Shown piece after piece: positions 7,886 to 17,568 of a DNA stretch of 64,000 bases. This DNA is from Mycobacterium ahvazicum. Lineage in GTDB: Bacteria > Actinomycetota > Actinomycetes > Mycobacteriales > Mycobacteriaceae. Under the pieces are notes generated by a model. It saw nothing but the letters and a program-made list of their open reading frames with translations. It searched no databases and was not told where the DNA came from. The position numbers and the translations under genes are program-made. The stretch spans positions 1,736,001 to 1,800,000 of the forward strand of contig NZ_FXEG02000002.1 in NCBI RefSeq assembly GCF_900176255.2, read 5' to 3'. Every line of letters begins with the position of its first letter. Position 1 is the stretch's first letter.

Positions 7886-10563
7886 TGGAGATTCCAGACA
7901 TGACGCCGCTGCGCCTGGACTGTGACGTGCTGGTCATCGGCGGCGGGACGGCCGGAACGATGGCGGCACTGTCGGCCGCCGAGAACGGCGCGCAGGTCCT
8001 GCTGCTGGAGAAGGCCCACGTGCGGCACTCCGGCGCGCTGGCGATGGGCATGGACGGGGTCAACAACGCCGTCATCCCGGGCAAGGCCGAGCCGGAGGAC
8101 TACGTCGCGGAGATCACCCGTGCCAACGACGGAATCGTCAACCAGCGCACCATCTATCAGACGGCCAGCCGCGGGTTCGCGATGGTGCAGCGACTCGAGC
8201 GCTACGGGGTGAAGTTCGAGAAGGACGAGCACGGCGAGTACGCGGTGCGCCGGGTGCACCGTTCGGGTTCCTACGTGTTGCCGATGCCCGAGGGCAAGGA
8301 CGTCAAAAAGGCGCTGTACCGGGTGCTGCGGCAACGGTCGATGCGCGAGAAGATCCGGATCGAGAACCGCCTGATGCCGGTGCGGGTGCTCGTCGACGGC
8401 GGCCGTGCCGTCGGGGCGGCGGCATTGAACACGCGCACCGGCGAATTCGTCGCGATCGGCGCTAAGGCGGTGATCCTGTCGACCGGGGCATGCGGCCGGC
8501 TCGGGCTGCCCGCGTCCGGCTACCTGTACGGCACCTACGAGAACCCGACCAACGCCGGCGACGGGTACGCCATGGCCTACCACGCGGGCGCCGAACTGTC
8601 CGGCATCGAGTGTTTCCAAGTCAACCCGTTGATCAAGGACTACAACGGCCCGGCCTGTGCGTATGTCGCTAACCCGTTCGGCGGCTACCAGGTCAACGCG
8701 GACGGTGAGCGGTTCGTCGACTCCGATTACTGGTCGGGGCAGATGATGTCCGAGGTCAAGAGTGAAATCGACTCCGCACGCGGGCCGATCTACCTCAAGG
8801 TGTCCCACCTGCCGGACGAGACGCTCACCGCGCTGGAAAACATCCTGCACACCACCGAGCGGCCCACCCGTGGCACGTTCCACGCCAACCGCGGTCACGA
8901 CTATCGCACCCACGACATCGAGATGCATATCTCCGAAATCGGTTTGTGCAGTGGGCATTCCGCGTCCGGAGTCTGGGTCGACGAACACGCCCGGACCACG
9001 GTGCCGGGGCTGTACGCCGCGGGCGACCTGGCGTGTGTCCCGCACAACTACATGATCGGGGCTTTCGTGTTCGGCGACCTCGCCGGCACGCACGCCGCCT
9101 CGAAGCGCTCGGAAGTGGCTGCGCCACAGCAACTCCCGGAGGATCAACTCAAAGAGGCACACGAGCTGATCTACCGGCCGCTGCGACACCCGGACGGGCC
9201 GCCGCAGCCACAGGTGGAGTACAAGCTGCGACGCTTCGTCAACGACTATGTGGCCCCGCCGAAGACGGCGGCCAAGCTGTCGATCGCGGTGCGCACCTTC
9301 GACCGGATGCATGACGAGATCGCCGCGATGGGGGCCCGCACTCCGCACGAGCTGATGCGCGCGGTCGAGGTGTCGTTCATCCGGGACTGCGCCGAGATGG
9401 CCGCGCGATCCTCGTTGACCCGGACCGAATCCCGTTGGGGTCTTTACCACGAACGCGCCGACATGCCGGTTCGCGACGACAGCGAGTGGGGCTATCACCT
9501 GAACCTGCACAAGGGTCCCGACGGACAGATGCGGTTCCTCAAGCGTCCCGTGGCCCCTTACCTGGTGTCGGTCCCTGAGCTGGACGGTCTGCCGCCGGTG
9601 GATCAGACGGTGCATGCGGTGGCGCAGCCGCCGCTGGTCGGCGGCAAGGCCCCGGCCGCTGCGGGTTCGCGAATCGAAACGGCGGCAACCACATTCGATC
9701 CGCCCTCACCACGGATCGCCGAGGTGCTCGCCCTCGAGGAACCGACGATCGCCGATCTGCAGCCGTATCTGGCCGACGCTGATCCCGGGGTGCGCCGCAC
9801 CGCCGTGGCGACGCTGACCGAGTACATTCCCGACGGCTATGCGCCCGCGCTGTTTGCCGCGCTCGACGACGCCGACCCCGGGGTGCGCCGCACCAGCGCC
9901 GAGGCGATCCGCGAACTGGTCGAGGTACTGCCCGATCCGGGCGGTGCCGAGCCCTATCTGCGGTCCCAGGACACCGTGGTGCGGGCGGCCGCGGTCTACC
10001 TGCTGTCCGCGCGCCGCGCCGGTGCGGCCGGCCAATACCGCCGCGCGCTCGACGATTCCGACCACCGGGTGCGGATCGAGGCGGTGCGGGCGCTGGTTTC
10101 GGTCGACGACGTCGACGGGGTCCAGGCGGCCACCCGCGACGAGAGCCGCGAGGTCCGCATCGCCGCGGCCGCCGGCTTGGCCACGTTGCGCGCCGGCGGC
10201 GCGGCGGTCAGCGCATTGATCGCCGATGCCGACCCGTTGGTGCGCGCGGCCGCACTCGCGGCCCTCGGTGAATTAGGTTGCAGCGAAGATGATTTCGAGG
10301 CTGTCCAGCGCGCATTGCAGGCGCCGGCGTGGCAGATCCGCGAGGGTGCGGCGCGTGCGCTCAAGGGTGCCGCGACCGAACTCGCAGTTCCCAGACTGGC
10401 CGATGCGCTCGCCGATGCGCACCTCGACGTGCGCAAAGCGGCCGTTCTCAGCCTGACCCGCTGGGCCGATCAGGCCGCGGCCCGTGACGCGCTCGGCATC
10501 GCCCTCAAAGACAGCGACGCCGACGTGCGGGCCTATGCACGCCGGGCGTTGGAGAACACGTAG
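7882..10563 (+). CDS. AprA/FrdA-like FAD-dependent oxidoreductase fused to a C-terminal HEAT-repeat domain
   Basis: An 893-residue fusion. Residues about 15-600 are a succinate dehydrogenase/fumarate reductase/adenylylsulfate reductase-type flavoprotein: dinucleotide fold GGGTAGTMAA starting at G20, ribose-binding E43, VILSTGACGR, GDGYAMAYHAGAEL, and the closing FAD motif VPGLYAAGDLACV. Residues about 622-893 are a run of about eight HEAT/PBS-lyase-like repeats of roughly 31 residues (DADPGVRRTAV, DSDHRVRIEAV, DADPLVRAAAL, DAHLDVRKAAV, DSDADVRAYAR). HEAT domains usually mediate protein contacts. The paired ferredoxin suggests an AprBA-like heterodimer. The substrate is unknown, and residues that bind adenylylsulfate in true AprA could not be checked. 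It is the last gene of the operon. Confidence 0.88.
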   Translation: MMEIPDMTPLRLDCDVLVIGGGTAGTMAALSAAENGAQVLLLEKAHVRHSGALAMGMDGVNNAVIPGKAEPEDYVAEITRANDGIVNQRTIYQTASRGFAMVQRLERYGVKFEKDEHGEYAVRRVHRSGSYVLPMPEGKDVKKALYRVLRQRSMREKIRIENRLMPVRVLVDGGRAVGAAALNTRTGEFVAIGAKAVILSTGACGRLGLPASGYLYGTYENPTNAGDGYAMAYHAGAELSGIECFQVNPLIKDYNGPACAYVANPFGGYQVNADGERFVDSDYWSGQMMSEVKSEIDSARGPIYLKVSHLPDETLTALENILHTTERPTRGTFHANRGHDYRTHDIEMHISEIGLCSGHSASGVWVDEHARTTVPGLYAAGDLACVPHNYMIGAFVFGDLAGTHAASKRSEVAAPQQLPEDQLKEAHELIYRPLRHPDGPPQPQVEYKLRRFVNDYVAPPKTAAKLSIAVRTFDRMHDEIAAMGARTPHELMRAVEVSFIRDCAEMAARSSLTRTESRWGLYHERADMPVRDDSEWGYHLNLHKGPDGQMRFLKRPVAPYLVSVPELDGLPPVDQTVHAVAQPPLVGGKAPAAAGSRIETAATTFDPPSPRIAEVLALEEPTIADLQPYLADADPGVRRTAVATLTEYIPDGYAPALFAALDDADPGVRRTSAEAIRELVEVLPDPGGAEPYLRSQDTVVRAAAVYLLSARRAGAAGQYRRALDDSDHRVRIEAVRALVSVDDVDGVQAATRDESREVRIAAAAGLATLRAGGAAVSALIADADPLVRAAALAALGELGCSEDDFEAVQRALQAPAWQIREGAARALKGAATELAVPRLADALADAHLDVRKAAVLSLTRWADQAAARDALGIALKDSDADVRAYARRALENT

Positions 10564-10580
10564 TCGGGCACGTCGCACGC

Positions 10581-11120
10581 TCAGCGCAAGGCCATGCCGT
10601 AGAGCAGGGCGTCCCGCGGCTCGGGTCCGATCGTGGGGTAGACGGCGTGGCGTTCCAGCCGGGCCTCGAGCGCGAACCCGGCTCGCTCCAGCAATTGCGC
10701 CGACCGCAGATTGTCGACGGCGCAGGTCGCCCAGACGCGCAGCAGCTCGGGGTCGGCGCGCAGCGCGGTCAGCACCATGTCCAGCACCTCGGACATCAGA
10801 CCCTTGCCCCACCATTTCCGGCCGAGGCAGTAGCCGATCTCGACCGCGTCGGGCGCCGAGCGCCGGCAGCTGGTCAGCCCGATGACCTCACCGCTGTGCC
10901 GCAGCTCGACGGCCCAGGTTCGCTCTTCGTCAGTGGCGTTGAGCTTCTCGGCGATCACTCGCCGCGTGGTCGCCACGTCGGGATGTGGGGACCACAGCAG
11001 ATATTTCGTGACCGCGCGATCGCGGGCGACCCGTTGGTACAGCGCACCGGCGTCCGCGAGCGTGGGCAACCGCAGGACCAGGCGCGGGCCGACGATGCGA
11101 TCGGGCGGGTGGTCGGCCAC
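10581..11120 (-). CDS. GNAT family N-acetyltransferase (RimJ/RimL-like)
   Basis: A 179-residue protein if it starts at GTG 11120, five bases after the stop of the upstream esterase gene. An upstream in-frame ATG at 11189 would add 23 residues of low-complexity coding that overlaps the esterase. It shows the RimJ-type opening (GPRLVLRLPTLADAGALYQRV), the acetyl-CoA region EIGYCLGRKWWGKGLMSEVL, and the typical late VDNLRSAQLLERAGF. It probably transfers acetyl to a protein N-terminus or a small amine; the substrate is unpredictable. It is convergent with the HEAT-flavoprotein gene, 17 bases apart. Confidence 0.85.
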   Translation of the reverse strand: MADHPPDRIVGPRLVLRLPTLADAGALYQRVARDRAVTKYLLWSPHPDVATTRRVIAEKLNATDEERTWAVELRHSGEVIGLTSCRRSAPDAVEIGYCLGRKWWGKGLMSEVLDMVLTALRADPELLRVWATCAVDNLRSAQLLERAGFALEARLERHAVYPTIGPEPRDALLYGMALR

Positions 11121-11124
11121 GGTG

Positions 11125-12330
11125 CTAAAGGTCGAGCGCTTGATAGGTGCGGCGGACGAATTTGGGTTGTACGGCTTGCAGTTTCGCAAGCGTGGTGTTG
11201 CCGGCCACGGCCGCCGCGACGTCCGCGGACATGTCCGGCATGTTCTGCACCAGGTACAGCAGAACCAGATCCGCGGCCGGGTCGGCCTGCCACCACGTCC
11301 CGTACGCGCCGGGCCAGCTGAACGTCCCGAGCCCGCCCGGCCCGAACAGCGCGGCGCTCTTGGCCGGATCGGTCACGACCGACAGGTTGAGCCCGAACCC
11401 GCGGCCCACCCAGTACGGCGCGCCCAGGAAGTTGTGCCGCTTGTGCTCGTCGGTGAGCCGGTCGGTCCGCATCAGGCGCACCGATTCTCCGGACAGGACC
11501 CGCTCGCCGTCGACCGTCCCGTCGCCCAGCAGCATCCGCACGAATCGGAGGTAGTCGTCGGCCGTCGACAACAATCCGCCGCCGGCGTTGGGGAAGCTGG
11601 GCGGCGTGATGTGCGGCGGCCCCATCACGTCATGGTGCAGCCGGCTCTGTCCGTCGAGCCGGTACATCGTCGCCGCCCGGCGGCGGCCTTCCGGGGACAC
11701 CGAGAACCCGGTGTCGGGCATGCCGACCGGGCCCAGCACCCGTTCGTCGAGGACCTGGTCGAACGGTTTGCCCTCGATGCGCGCCGCGATGACGCCGAGC
11801 AGGTCGATGGAGTGGCTGTAGGTCATCCGTTCGCCGGGCTGATGCACCAGCGGGAGCTTGGCCAGCTCGCTGACCCACACGTCCGGACCCTGATTGAACG
11901 GCAGCCGCTGGTAGGCCCGCGAGATGGGCCCGGATACCGAGAAACCGTAGGCCAGTCCGCTGGTATGGGTCAGCAGGTCCTCGATCAGGATCGCCCGGTT
12001 GACGGGGTGCGTGCGGTCCAGCGGACCGCGCGGGTCGTCGAGCACCCGCAGGTCGGCCAACTCGGGTACCCAGTGCGTGATCGGGTCTTTGAGCGTCAGC
12101 TTGCCCTCGTCGACCATGCTCATGATCGCGGCGACCGTGACCGGTTTGGTCATCGACGCGATGCGAAACAGTGTGTCTCGCTGCATCGGCAAGCCGGCGT
12201 CGACATCCCGGTAGCCGATCTCGTTGACCTGCAGGACTTCTCCGTGCTGCCATACCACCGTCACCGCACCGGCGAGCAGGCCGGCATCGCACGCCTCGCG
12301 GATGGAGGTCTGATTGCCGTCGAGATTCAC
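11125..12330 (-). CDS. Serine beta-lactamase-like esterase/hydrolase (class C / EstB family)
   Basis: A 401-residue protein of the beta-lactamase/penicillin-binding-like family, starting at GTG 12330. The catalytic SxxK is S59-M-T-K62 (FRIASMTKPVTVAAI), with a Tyr motif in MTYSHSIDLLG and a C-terminal region rich in Gly and Trp (FGPGGLGTFSWPGAYGTWW). No signal peptide is visible, so a cytoplasmic esterase or transesterase is more likely than a secreted beta-lactamase. Mycobacteria encode many such proteins, mostly uncharacterised. It is followed at once by the GNAT gene, probably in the same transcript. Confidence 0.87.
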   Translation of the reverse strand: MNLDGNQTSIREACDAGLLAGAVTVVWQHGEVLQVNEIGYRDVDAGLPMQRDTLFRIASMTKPVTVAAIMSMVDEGKLTLKDPITHWVPELADLRVLDDPRGPLDRTHPVNRAILIEDLLTHTSGLAYGFSVSGPISRAYQRLPFNQGPDVWVSELAKLPLVHQPGERMTYSHSIDLLGVIAARIEGKPFDQVLDERVLGPVGMPDTGFSVSPEGRRRAATMYRLDGQSRLHHDVMGPPHITPPSFPNAGGGLLSTADDYLRFVRMLLGDGTVDGERVLSGESVRLMRTDRLTDEHKRHNFLGAPYWVGRGFGLNLSVVTDPAKSAALFGPGGLGTFSWPGAYGTWWQADPAADLVLLYLVQNMPDMSADVAAAVAGNTTLAKLQAVQPKFVRRTYQALDL

Positions 12331-12354
12331 CCGGTCAGGGTAGCCCGCGCCCGG

Positions 12355-13185
12355 TTAGCCGTTCTGCGCGCGTAGGTCGCAGGACCCCTGTCGGTGCTCC
12401 GGACGTCGGGGCTGAACAAAGGAACGAAGGTGACGGCGCGTCTGGTGATCCGGTGGCCCGGCGTCACCGTCGGTATGTCTGCCCCGGGTGTAGTCGCCCT
12501 GCCACTGGACTTGTTCGCCCGCGTTGAGCCGCGTCAGTTGCTCCATTTGCTTTGCCTTGCTGCGGGAACCGAGAAACACCTGATACTTGCGGTGTAATTC
12601 GGCATCGGACTCGATGCTCCTGAGTTCGGGGGCGAATTCTTCGAGCTCGCCGCGCCGTTGCGGGACGATCATGCAGATCGGCTCGTCGACCTCGAATCGC
12701 ACCGGCATCAGTTTGCGGGTGAATTTCCAGCTCATGCTGAAACTCGCGCTTGTCCAGTCGGTTTCGACGATGCCCTCCAGCGCGCAGACGGCGTCCTTCG
12801 GATAGTTCGCCGGTCCGCGGACCAGCAGGTTGTAGCCGGGGGGAGTGCGAAACAGCATGGGCAGATGCCAGGTTAGGATCCCGTTGCCGAAGTGGCTGGT
12901 GGGCAGCAGCTGACCGGTGTTGCGCTGATGGGGTGCGATGATCACGTCCACACCGTCGTCCTGACCCATCCAGGTGGCGGTGAACGCGCACGGATTGCGC
13001 AGCTCCCAACCACTTTGGTTCGCGATCAGCATCGGCAGACACCGATTCGGCCAACCGGTCCGGGTCTTGGACATCTCGGGCATCCACGCCCGGCTGATCG
13101 GTGCCGGACCAATCGGGGGTGCGTTGTCACGGGTGATGAACCCGATCAACGGACGAGGCGTTCCGCCGTTGGGTGTGTCACTCAC
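12355..13185 (-). CDS. DUF6065 family protein, copy 1 of a tandem pair
   Basis: A 276-residue protein of unknown function. The start was placed at GTG 13185 (VSDTPNGG) by alignment with the neighbouring copy; an upstream in-frame start at 13245 is possible. Hallmarks are RCLPMLIANQSGW, FGNGILTWHLPMLFRTP, LVRGPANYPKD, EGIVETDW and EPICMIVPQRRGELEEF, which I associate with DUF6065. There is no signal peptide or membrane segment. Its C-terminal 50 residues are Arg- and Gln-rich and diverge from copy 2. It ends 24 bases from the esterase gene start. Confidence 0.75.
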   Translation of the reverse strand: MSDTPNGGTPRPLIGFITRDNAPPIGPAPISRAWMPEMSKTRTGWPNRCLPMLIANQSGWELRNPCAFTATWMGQDDGVDVIIAPHQRNTGQLLPTSHFGNGILTWHLPMLFRTPPGYNLLVRGPANYPKDAVCALEGIVETDWTSASFSMSWKFTRKLMPVRFEVDEPICMIVPQRRGELEEFAPELRSIESDAELHRKYQVFLGSRSKAKQMEQLTRLNAGEQVQWQGDYTRGRHTDGDAGPPDHQTRRHLRSFVQPRRPEHRQGSCDLRAQNG

Positions 13186-13272
13186 GTGCGCCAGACTAAA
13201 CGGGGAACCTGGGAGTTCCCCAAAACCGGCGTCACGCCTGGTCATCGCCGGATGACACCGGCTGTCGGCGGT

Positions 13273-14064
13273 CTACTGCTGCTTCTCGCCGGGTGGGAGC
13301 GCAAAGGGACGAAGGCGGCGACGGGTCTGGTGATCCGGCGCCCCGGGCTCTCCGTCTCGGTGTGTGCCCCGGGTGTAGTCACCCTGCCAGTCCACCCGTT
13401 CACCGGCGGCGACGCGCGCCAATTGCTCGGCGTGCTTTGCCGCATCACGTTCGCGAAGGAACAACTCGTGTTTGCGCTGTAGCTCCGGATCGGCTGTGAT
13501 GGGCCTGATTTCGGGCGCGAACTCTTCAAGCTCGCCGCGGCGCTGCGGGACGATCATGCAGATCGGTTCGTCGACTTCGAATCGCACCGGCATGGATTTG
13601 CGGGTGATTTTCCAGTTGATACTGAAACTAGCGCTGGCCCAGTCGGTTTCGACGATGCCCTCCAGCGCGCACACGCCGTCTTTGGGATAGTTCGCCGGTC
13701 CGCGGACCAACAGGTTGTAGCCCGGGGGAGTGCGAAACAGCATCGGTAGACGCCAGGTGAAGATGCCGTTGCCGAAATGGCCGGCGGGCAGGAACTGGTC
13801 GGCGACGTAACGATCGGGTTCGATCATGACGTCCATACCCTCTTGGGCTATCCAGGTGGCGGTGAAGGCGCACGGATTGCGCAGTTCCCAGCCGCTCTGG
13901 TTGGCGATCAGCATCGGCAAACACCGGCTGGGCCAACCCTTGTCCGCCTCCGACTGCGCCGTCATCCACGCCCGGCTCGCCGGTGCCGGGGTGATCGGCG
14001 GCGCATTGTCGCCGGTGATGAACCCGATCAGCGGGCGGACGGGCCCGTCGGCGTTGTCACTCAC
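13273..14064 (-). CDS. DUF6065 family protein, copy 2 of a tandem pair
   Basis: A 263-residue paralogue of the gene just downstream, starting at GTG 14064. By eye it is roughly three-quarters identical across the central 200 residues, including RCLPMLIANQSGW, NPCAFTATW, LLVRGPANYPKDG and VPQRRGELEEFAPE. The two genes lie in the same orientation with an 87-base spacer, so this is a recent-looking tandem duplication. Function is unknown; the conserved Trp, Arg and Cys residues could suit an enzyme, but no known catalytic motif is visible. Confidence 0.75.
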   Translation of the reverse strand: MSDNADGPVRPLIGFITGDNAPPITPAPASRAWMTAQSEADKGWPSRCLPMLIANQSGWELRNPCAFTATWIAQEGMDVMIEPDRYVADQFLPAGHFGNGIFTWRLPMLFRTPPGYNLLVRGPANYPKDGVCALEGIVETDWASASFSINWKITRKSMPVRFEVDEPICMIVPQRRGELEEFAPEIRPITADPELQRKHELFLRERDAAKHAEQLARVAAGERVDWQGDYTRGTHRDGEPGAPDHQTRRRLRPFALPPGEKQQ

Positions 14065-14246
14065 GCGAGTCAGATTAGCTGCGAACCGATCGCCGTGCCC
14101 ATGGCGAGTCGGCGGCGTCGGGCGCTGCGTCCCGGCTCGCTATTTCGGGGCCGAGGTTTCATAACGGTTTCGGTCGGGCAAAGTTGCTGCAGCTACCCCG
14201 CGATGCGCGGGCCGATATCGCCGGTTTGCGCTTTAGTGTGGCTGCT

Positions 14247-14681
14247 ATGGCGGGACTGAACAATCACGTGAAGCGCTGTCGCACAGCACTTCACGTAGCC
14301 GTGTCGGCGGTGCTGGCGGTCGGCTTCGCCCTCGCCGCCGCCCCCGCGGCTGATGCGGCCGCGGCCATGGCCACGTTGCAGGTGGAACATACCTGGCAGA
14401 CCGGTTTTATCGCCCACTTCACCGTCACCAACCCGAACATGTCGCCGATGGCCGACTGGCGGATTGACTTCGACATGCCCGCGGGACAATCCGTCTTGCA
14501 CGCGTGGAACAGCACCGTCACCCAATCCGGCACGCACTATGTGGTCACCCCGGCGAATTGGGATCGCGAGATTGCACCCGGCGGTACCGCCACGGGTGGT
14601 TTCCGCGGCGTGCTGAGCGGTACCTACACCCCGCCGTCGAATTGTGTGGTCAACGCGCAATACCCCTGCACCGTCGGGTAG
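14247..14681 (+). CDS. Secreted carbohydrate-binding (CBM2-like) protein, Rv1987-like
   Basis: A 144-residue protein starting at ATG 14247 (MAGLNNHVKR). It has an N-terminal signal peptide ending near ADAAAA and one carbohydrate-binding module family 2 domain (WQTGFIAHFTVTN, WRIDFDMPAG, ATGGFRG). Length and sequence closely recall M. tuberculosis Rv1987, a secreted cellulose/chitin-binding-like protein with no catalytic domain. Two Cys near the C-terminus (PPSNCV, YPCTV) may form a disulfide. The gene diverges from the DUF6065 pair and converges on mmpL. A role in surface glycan or cellulose binding is inference. Confidence 0.85.
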   Translation: MAGLNNHVKRCRTALHVAVSAVLAVGFALAAAPAADAAAAMATLQVEHTWQTGFIAHFTVTNPNMSPMADWRIDFDMPAGQSVLHAWNSTVTQSGTHYVVTPANWDREIAPGGTATGGFRGVLSGTYTPPSNCVVNAQYPCTVG

Positions 14682-14691
14682 TCGCCGAACG

Positions 14692-17568
14692 TCATCCGGC
14701 GGTGTGTGCATTCGCGGCGTACTCGGCGGCGCGGCGCTGATCGACCGCGAAGGGGCGAGCGGGAGGCGGCGCGGCGTGGGTGCGGACCTGGCGGGGCCAC
14801 CAGAACCAGCGTCCCAGCAGTGTGGCCGCGGCCGGCATCATGAATGAGCGCACGATCAGGGTGTCGAACAACAACCCGATCATGATCGTGGTGCCGATTT
14901 GGCCGACGACGCGCAGATCGCTGGTCCCCATCGCGCCCATCGTGAAGGCGAACACCAGGCCGGCGGTGGTGACGACGCCCCCGGTGCTGCCCATCGAGCG
15001 GATCATTCCCGTCTTGAGCCCGGCGCCGATTTCTTCCCGGAACCGCGCGGCCAGCAGCAGGTTGTAGTCCGATCCGACGGCCAGCATCACGATGATGGCC
15101 ATCGCGAGCACCAGCCAGTGCAGCGGCATGTGCAGCATGTGCTGCCAGATCAGCACCGACAGGCCGAACGATGAGCCCAATGAGATCGTGACCGTGCCCA
15201 CGATCACGGCGGAGGCGACCACGCTTCCGGTGATCGCCAGCATGATCATGAAGATCAGGCACAGTGACGCGATGGCCGCGATCATGAGGTCGTACATGGA
15301 CCCGTCGCGCTCGTCTTTGTCGGTGGACGCCGTGCCGGTCAGATAGATGTTGGCGGCCGCCAGGGGAGTGCCCTTCACGGCCTCGTCCGCGGCCTGACGG
15401 ATGCCGTCGATATGTGAAATGCCCTCGGCCGCTGCGGGGTCACCCTTGTGGGTGATGAAGAACCGCGCCGAGCTGCCATCGGGGGACAGGAACATGCTCA
15501 GTCCCCGCTTGAAGTCCGGATTTTCGAACGCTTCGGGTGGAAGGTAGAAGAAGTCGTCGTTCTTGGCGCCGTCGAAGGCCTGTCCCATCACGGTCGTGTT
15601 GCGTGTCAGCGCGTCCATTTGGGTGATCAACCCGGAGAAGGTGCTGGTCGCTGTCTGAGCGAGATCCTTGACGGTCTGCATCGCCGCGATCAGCGGGGGC
15701 ATCTGCGCCAGCATCTGCGGCATGATCTTGTCGAGTTGATCGGTGTTGTGTGCCAGGTTGCCGACGTCTTCGCTGAGCCGGTCGATGCCGTCGACCCCGT
15801 CGAACAGCGACCGCAGCGACCAGCACAGCGGGATGTCGAAACAGTGTCGCTCCCAATAGAAATAGCTTCGGACCGGCCGCCACAGGTCCTCGAAATCGGA
15901 GAGGTGATCCCGCAATTCACCGGTGGTGTCCCGCATCTGTGTGGTGTCGCCCGCCATGCCGTGCGTGACGTTCGCCAGCTGCCGTGTCAGGTCCTGGATG
16001 TGCAACGAGACATCGATCATGTGCTGCAGCTCGTTGGTCATGCGGGACATGTCGGCCACCCGATTCCGCAGATTCTTGAGGTTCTCGATCGTGACGGCAC
16101 TTTGCGCGCTGATCTGGAACGGGATCGAGGCGTGGTCGATCGGCGAGCCCAGCGGCCGGGTAATGCCTTGCACCCGCGCGACACCGGGCGTGTGGAAGAT
16201 GCTGCGGGCGATCCGGTCCAGGACGAGCATGTCCGTCGGGTTGCGCAGGTCGTGATCGGCCTCGATCATCAGCAGCTCGGGCTCCATGCGGGCCGCCGGG
16301 AAGTGCCGGTCCGACGCCTGGAAGCCGATATTCGACGGGGTATCGGCCGGCAGGTAATAGCGCCCGTTGTAGCCCGTCTGATAGCTCGGCAGGGCGATCA
16401 GACCGATCAGCGATACCAGGATCGACGCGACGAGCACCGGCCCGGGCCATCGGACGACGATGGTGCCGATCCGGCGCCAACGCCGGGTGCTCACATTACG
16501 TTTGGGATCGAACGTTCCGAATCGGCTGGCGACGACGACGACGGCGGGCGCCAGGGTGAGCGAGGCGACGATCACCACCAGGACCGAGATCGAACACGGC
16601 CACCCGAGAGTGTTGAAGACCGGAAGCCGAGTGAAACTCAGGCAATACATCGCCCCCGCGACGGTCAGCCCGGACCCCAGGATCACATGCGCGGTTCCGT
16701 GGAACATGGCGTAGTACGCGGCTTCTCGGTCCATGCCGGCCGCTCGAGCCTCCTGGTAGCGTCCGATCAGGAAGATGACGTAGTCCGTTGACGCCGCTAT
16801 CGCAAGTGCTACAAGCACATTCACGGCGAACGTGGATAGGGCGATGACGTCGTTGTCGGCCAGGGTGGCGATGACGCCCTCGGCAGTGAGCAACTCAACG
16901 CCCACCGTCAGCAGCACGAACAGCACGGTGGTCACCGAGCGATACGCGATGAACAGCATCAAAGCGATCACGACCACGGTGATCAGGGTGATCTTTTCCA
17001 GGCTGCGGTCGCCATAAGTGTGGGTATCACCATTGAGCGGACCCGGGCCGGTCACGTAGGCCTTGATCCCGGGCGGTGGCGGCACGCTGTCCACGATGCG
17101 TTCGACGGCGACGACGGATTCGTTGGCCGCCGAGCTGCTTTGATCGCCGGTCAGGTACAGCTGGACATAGGCGGCTTTACCGTCGGCGCTCTGCGATCCC
17201 GCCGCGGTCAGGCTGTCGCCCCAGAAGTTCTCCACATGCTCGACGTGCGCCCGGTCTTCGGAGAGTTTGGCGATCAGCGTGTCGTAGAAGCGATGCGCGC
17301 TGTCGCCCAACTTGTCTCGGCCCTCCAGCAGCACCATTGCCGTGGTGTCCGAATTGAACTGCTGAAAGTTCTTGCCGATGCGCTTCATCGCGATCAGCGA
17401 CGGCGCGTCGTGGGCGCTGTAGGAGACCGCATGTGTTCCGGCGACTTCCGACAGCAGGGGTGTGGCCGTGTTGAGCACGGCGCACAACGCCACCCAGAAC
17501 AGGATGATCGGCAGCGCAAGCCACCGGATTGTCCGGCCGGCCGCAACCACCCGCCCGCCTTCGCTCAC
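14692..17568 (-). CDS. MmpL family RND transporter
   Basis: A 958-residue inner-membrane RND transporter for lipids or siderophore-like lipopeptides. The start is GTG 17568, which overlaps the mmpS stop in GTGA. It has two halves of about six membrane segments; the proton-relay Asp-Tyr pairs are D262-Y263 ([17 protein letters not shown]) and D834-Y835 ([16 protein letters not shown]). A long Gln/Thr/Leu-rich coiled-coil insertion lies between the halves, with a Cys pair at its tip (CFDIPLCWS). That extension is characteristic of the MmpL4/5 group paired with MmpS proteins. The substrate cannot be deduced; siderophore or glycopeptidolipid export are the family precedents. Confidence 0.92.
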   Translation of the reverse strand: MSEGGRVVAAGRTIRWLALPIILFWVALCAVLNTATPLLSEVAGTHAVSYSAHDAPSLIAMKRIGKNFQQFNSDTTAMVLLEGRDKLGDSAHRFYDTLIAKLSEDRAHVEHVENFWGDSLTAAGSQSADGKAAYVQLYLTGDQSSSAANESVVAVERIVDSVPPPPGIKAYVTGPGPLNGDTHTYGDRSLEKITLITVVVIALMLFIAYRSVTTVLFVLLTVGVELLTAEGVIATLADNDVIALSTFAVNVLVALAIAASTDYVIFLIGRYQEARAAGMDREAAYYAMFHGTAHVILGSGLTVAGAMYCLSFTRLPVFNTLGWPCSISVLVVIVASLTLAPAVVVVASRFGTFDPKRNVSTRRWRRIGTIVVRWPGPVLVASILVSLIGLIALPSYQTGYNGRYYLPADTPSNIGFQASDRHFPAARMEPELLMIEADHDLRNPTDMLVLDRIARSIFHTPGVARVQGITRPLGSPIDHASIPFQISAQSAVTIENLKNLRNRVADMSRMTNELQHMIDVSLHIQDLTRQLANVTHGMAGDTTQMRDTTGELRDHLSDFEDLWRPVRSYFYWERHCFDIPLCWSLRSLFDGVDGIDRLSEDVGNLAHNTDQLDKIMPQMLAQMPPLIAAMQTVKDLAQTATSTFSGLITQMDALTRNTTVMGQAFDGAKNDDFFYLPPEAFENPDFKRGLSMFLSPDGSSARFFITHKGDPAAAEGISHIDGIRQAADEAVKGTPLAAANIYLTGTASTDKDERDGSMYDLMIAAIASLCLIFMIMLAITGSVVASAVIVGTVTISLGSSFGLSVLIWQHMLHMPLHWLVLAMAIIVMLAVGSDYNLLLAARFREEIGAGLKTGMIRSMGSTGGVVTTAGLVFAFTMGAMGTSDLRVVGQIGTTIMIGLLFDTLIVRSFMMPAAATLLGRWFWWPRQVRTHAAPPPARPFAVDQRRAAEYAANAHTAG

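Noticed and set aside
7864..9615. Minus-strand open frame opposite the HEAT-flavoprotein gene
   Set aside because: The flavoprotein reading has complete FAD motifs; the antisense product is His/Arg/Val-rich without domains.
3874..10563. Recent horizontal transfer of the ferredoxin-ABC-flavoprotein operon on a mobile element
   Set aside because: No transposase, integrase, tRNA or flanking repeats are visible, and base composition looks like the neighbours.
11121..11189. Upstream ATG start for the GNAT gene
   Set aside because: The extra residues overlap the end of the esterase gene and precede the conserved domain; GTG 11120 fits better.
10882..12375. Plus-strand open frame of 497 codons opposite the esterase gene
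   Set aside because: It is antisense to a gene with an SxxK active site and has no recognisable family.
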